NCBI GenBank assembly: GCA_019409045.1
Contig: DXVG01000064.1
Location: 1 to 8,447 of the forward strand
DNA from: Clostridiales bacterium
GTDB taxonomy: Bacteria > Bacillota > Clostridia > Christensenellales > Aristaeellaceae
Direction of reading: 5' to 3'
Length of the DNA stretch: 8,447 nucleotides
Positions 6,456 to 8,447 of this stretch are shown one piece after another. The position numbers were made by a program, and so were the translations under genes. How positions within the stretch are numbered: position 1 is the stretch's first letter; every line of letters starts with the position of its first letter. Below the pieces are notes generated by a model. That model was not told the origin of the DNA. It saw only the letters and a program-made list of their open reading frames with translations, and did no database searches.

Positions 6456-7928
6456 ATGGACACGGACCAAATACTGATTCTGGACTTTGGCGGCCAGCAG
6501 GCGCAGCTCATGGCGCGCAAGCTGCGCGGCGAGCGGTACTTCTGCGAGGTGGCGCCCTGCACCACGAGCGCGCAGAGCATCGCGCAGCTCGCGCCCAAAG
6601 GGCTGCTGCTGGCGGGCGGCTCGGGCGACCCCGACGCGGAGGGCGCGCCCTCGGTCGACGCGGACGTGTTCGACCTGGGCATCCCCGTGCTGGCCATGGG
6701 TTACGGCGCGCGCTGCATGGTGACCGCGCTGGGCGGGCAGATGCTCGGCACGCAGCTCTCGGAGCGCACGGCGCAGCTCTCGTTTTCCGATTCCCCGCTG
6801 TTTGACGGCCTGGGCGAGTCGGAGCGGTTCTTCGACCGCGTGGACTCCATGGAGCTGCCGGAGGGCTTCTGCGCCATCGCCTACTCCGCGGGCGGGCTGG
6901 TCCCCGCGTTCGCCTGCGAGGCGCGCAGGCTCTACGCGCTGCAATTCTACGCGGAGGCCAACGACCCGGACGGCCTGCAGATACTGGCGAACTTCGCGGG
7001 CACGGTCTGCGGCTGCGAGGCTTGGTGGTCCATGGACGCCTTTGTCGAGCGCGCGCTGGCGGGCATACGCGAGCAGGTGGGCGAGGGGCGCGCGCTGGTG
7101 GCTATCTCCGGCGGCGTGGACTCCTCGGTCTGCGCCGCGCTGATGCACCGCGCCGTGGGCGACCGGCTCAAGTGCCTCTACATCAACACGGGGCTAATGC
7201 GCAAGGGCGACACCGCGCAGGTCACCTCCATCTTCCGCGACGCGCTGGGCATGGAGATCGTCTGCGTGGACGCGGGCGAGCGCATACTCAAGCGCCTCGA
7301 GGGCGTGACCGCCCCCGCGGCCAAGCGCGCGGTGGTGGAGGAGGAAGTGACGCGCGTGGTGGAGGACGAGGCGCGCGCGCTGGGCCCGTTCGACTGTCTG
7401 GCGCAGGGCACCATCTACCCGGACGTGCTCTCTGGCGCGCGGGCGAACCCCGCGGGCTTTGCGCATGTGATCGAGCCTTTGCGCCTGCTGTTCAAGGACG
7501 AGGTGCGCCAGCTCGGCGAGCTTCTGGGCATGCCGCCGGAGCTTACGCGCCGCCAGCCGTTCCCGGAGCCGGGGCTGGCCGTGCGCATCATAGGCGAGGT
7601 CACGCGCGAAAAGCTGGAGATGCTGCGCGAGGCGGACGCCATCTTCCGCGCGGAGGTGGCCGAGGCGGGGCTGGATCGCCGCGTGTGGCAGTACTTTGCC
7701 ATACTGACCGACATAAGGACGCACGCGCAGGGCGACGGCGCTGCGCGCGAGGAATACGCCGTGGCGCTGCGCGCGGTCGGCTCGCAGGACGCGCTGTGCT
7801 TCAACGCCTATCGCATGCCCTACGACCTGCTCGAGCGCGTGACCCAGCGCGTGACGCGCGAGGTTCCCGGCGTCAACCGCGTGCTCTACGATGTGACGGG
7901 CAGGCCATCGTCCATCGAGTGGGAATAG
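6456..7928 (+). CDS. guaA: Divergent GMP synthase (GuaA) homologue with inactive glutaminase domain
   Basis: Normal GuaA makes GMP from XMP, ATP and glutamine. This 490-aa protein keeps the order: class I amidotransferase (about 5-188), ATP-pyrophosphatase with PP-loop SGGVDSS (218-224) and AQGTIYPDV (316-324), then the dimerisation domain ending IEWE. In the amidotransferase, the usual CYG is GYG (Gly82) and the usual FHPE is FYAE (Tyr165, Glu167), so nucleophile and base are both lost. In the synthetase half, the SHHNVGG loop is missing, FPGPGL is FPEPGL (369-374), and the region equivalent to VGVMGDxRxY reads HAQGDGAAREEY (423-434). It is some 20-30 residues shorter than usual. ATG has AAGGAG at 6444-6449. 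It could be an ammonia-dependent GMP synthase, a paralogue acting on another substrate, or a decaying gene; the open frame argues against decay. Confidence 0.85.
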   Translation: MDTDQILILDFGGQQAQLMARKLRGERYFCEVAPCTTSAQSIAQLAPKGLLLAGGSGDPDAEGAPSVDADVFDLGIPVLAMGYGARCMVTALGGQMLGTQLSERTAQLSFSDSPLFDGLGESERFFDRVDSMELPEGFCAIAYSAGGLVPAFACEARRLYALQFYAEANDPDGLQILANFAGTVCGCEAWWSMDAFVERALAGIREQVGEGRALVAISGGVDSSVCAALMHRAVGDRLKCLYINTGLMRKGDTAQVTSIFRDALGMEIVCVDAGERILKRLEGVTAPAAKRAVVEEEVTRVVEDEARALGPFDCLAQGTIYPDVLSGARANPAGFAHVIEPLRLLFKDEVRQLGELLGMPPELTRRQPFPEPGLAVRIIGEVTREKLEMLREADAIFRAEVAEAGLDRRVWQYFAILTDIRTHAQGDGAAREEYAVALRAVGSQDALCFNAYRMPYDLLERVTQRVTREVPGVNRVLYDVTGRPSSIEWE

Positions 7929-7944
7929 TTTTGAGGTACGAAAG

Positions 7945-8447
7945 ATGATACTGCGCAATCCCAGAGGACCCATGTTTGGAGAGCCGCCCGAGAACGGCTT
8001 TGAGGCCATCGACGAAAAGAGCGGCGAGCGGCTCGGCTGCTGCGTGGTGCATCCGGAGCCGAACCCGGCGCTGTTCCCCGCGCGGCCGAACAACTATCGC
8101 CTGGAGTTTGAGGGCGAGTTTTCCGCCTTCGGCAGGACGCTGGGGGCCGCGCTGGCGCTGGCGCGCGCCATGGCCGCGCAGCAGAAAGAGCCCTCGCGCA
8201 TCTACGCCGCCTGCCCGCCGGAGGACGACCTTCTGCTCGCGGCGTTTGAGCAGTACGGCTTTTTGGACAACGACGGGCTGGTGCGCATGGAGCTGGACTT
8301 TGAGCGCATGCCCGAAACGCGCATGCCCGCGGGCTGCGTGCTGGTGGAGGACGAGCTGACCGACGCGGACGAGCGCGCGTTCTTCCTGGAGCGGTACAAC
8401 CAGCTCTTCCAGACCGCGCGCGACGAGGAATGGCTCGACGGCTACAC
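7945..8447 (+). CDS. Probable GNAT-family N-acetyltransferase, cut by window end
   Basis: An open frame of 167 codons runs off the end of the window. ATG at 7945 follows GAGGT (7933-7937), with a 7-nt spacer, and lies 16 nt after the GuaA-like stop, so it is probably co-transcribed. Visible features suggest a GNAT-like domain: an N-terminal strand region (FEAIDEKSGERLGCCVV, about 19-35), a helix with small residues (GRTLGAALALARAMA), then RIYAACPPEDDLLLAAFEQYGF (about 88-109) resembling the late GNAT strand-helix unit with the FEQYGF turn. A new segment begins near residue 130 (VLVEDELTDADERAFFLERYN), which may open a second GNAT domain. The classic Q/RxxGxG/A loop is not clearly present. No acceptor substrate can be named. 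Confidence 0.55.
   Translation, partial: MILRNPRGPMFGEPPENGFEAIDEKSGERLGCCVVHPEPNPALFPARPNNYRLEFEGEFSAFGRTLGAALALARAMAAQQKEPSRIYAACPPEDDLLLAAFEQYGFLDNDGLVRMELDFERMPETRMPAGCVLVEDELTDADERAFFLERYNQLFQTARDEEWLDGY

Noticed and set aside
5997..7148. Minus-strand open frame of 383 codons opposite the MazG-like and GuaA-like genes
   Set aside because: It spans two genes, a promoter and an intergenic gap with no conserved motif.
7022..7948. Plus-strand open frame of 308 codons in another frame within the guaA-like gene
   Set aside because: Arg/Gly/Ala-rich out-of-frame translation; the in-frame protein has a recognisable ATP-pyrophosphatase domain.

Overview
The window looks like chromosome from a GC-rich member of the Bacillota, probably class Clostridia. 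The evidence is a perfect CIRCE operator (HrcA target), strong Shine-Dalgarno (SD) sequences before most genes, Gram-positive style promoters and a clostridial-type HtpG. GC content is high, judged by eye. The exact genus cannot be read from this window, and the PhnD signal peptide lacks the lipobox expected in a classical Gram-positive.

Region 1 (about 1-3870, minus strand) is a phosphonate-type ABC importer in the order phnD (binding protein), phnC (ATPase), phnE1, phnE2 (two permeases). phnC and phnE1 overlap by 32 nt and phnE1/phnE2 are 12 nt apart. phnD is set apart from phnC by 148 nt holding two adjacent stem-loops, one of which looks like a dispersed palindromic repeat. A promoter lies upstream of phnD, and an 8-bp inverted repeat overlaps its -35 box. 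Another stem-loop lies beyond phnE2. No C-P lyase or other phosphonate-degrading gene is in view, so the real substrate (phosphonate, phosphite or similar) is open.

Region 2 (about 3960-5975, plus strand) is a single-gene heat-shock unit: CIRCE, a near-consensus promoter, htpG (bacterial Hsp90) and a rho-independent terminator.

Region 3 (about 5990-8447, plus strand) has its own promoter and reads as a closely packed operon: a small MazG-like nucleotide pyrophosphohydrolase, a divergent GuaA (GMP synthase) homologue, and a GNAT-like protein cut by the window end. The GuaA homologue is the most unusual gene. Its amidotransferase domain has lost both the catalytic cysteine (now Gly82) and the catalytic histidine (now Tyr165), while its ATP-pyrophosphatase loop is intact and several signatures of the XMP-binding part are changed or missing. 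It may be an ammonia-dependent or re-purposed enzyme rather than a normal glutamine-hydrolysing GMP synthase.

No RNA genes, insertion sequences, CRISPR arrays or phage genes were seen.
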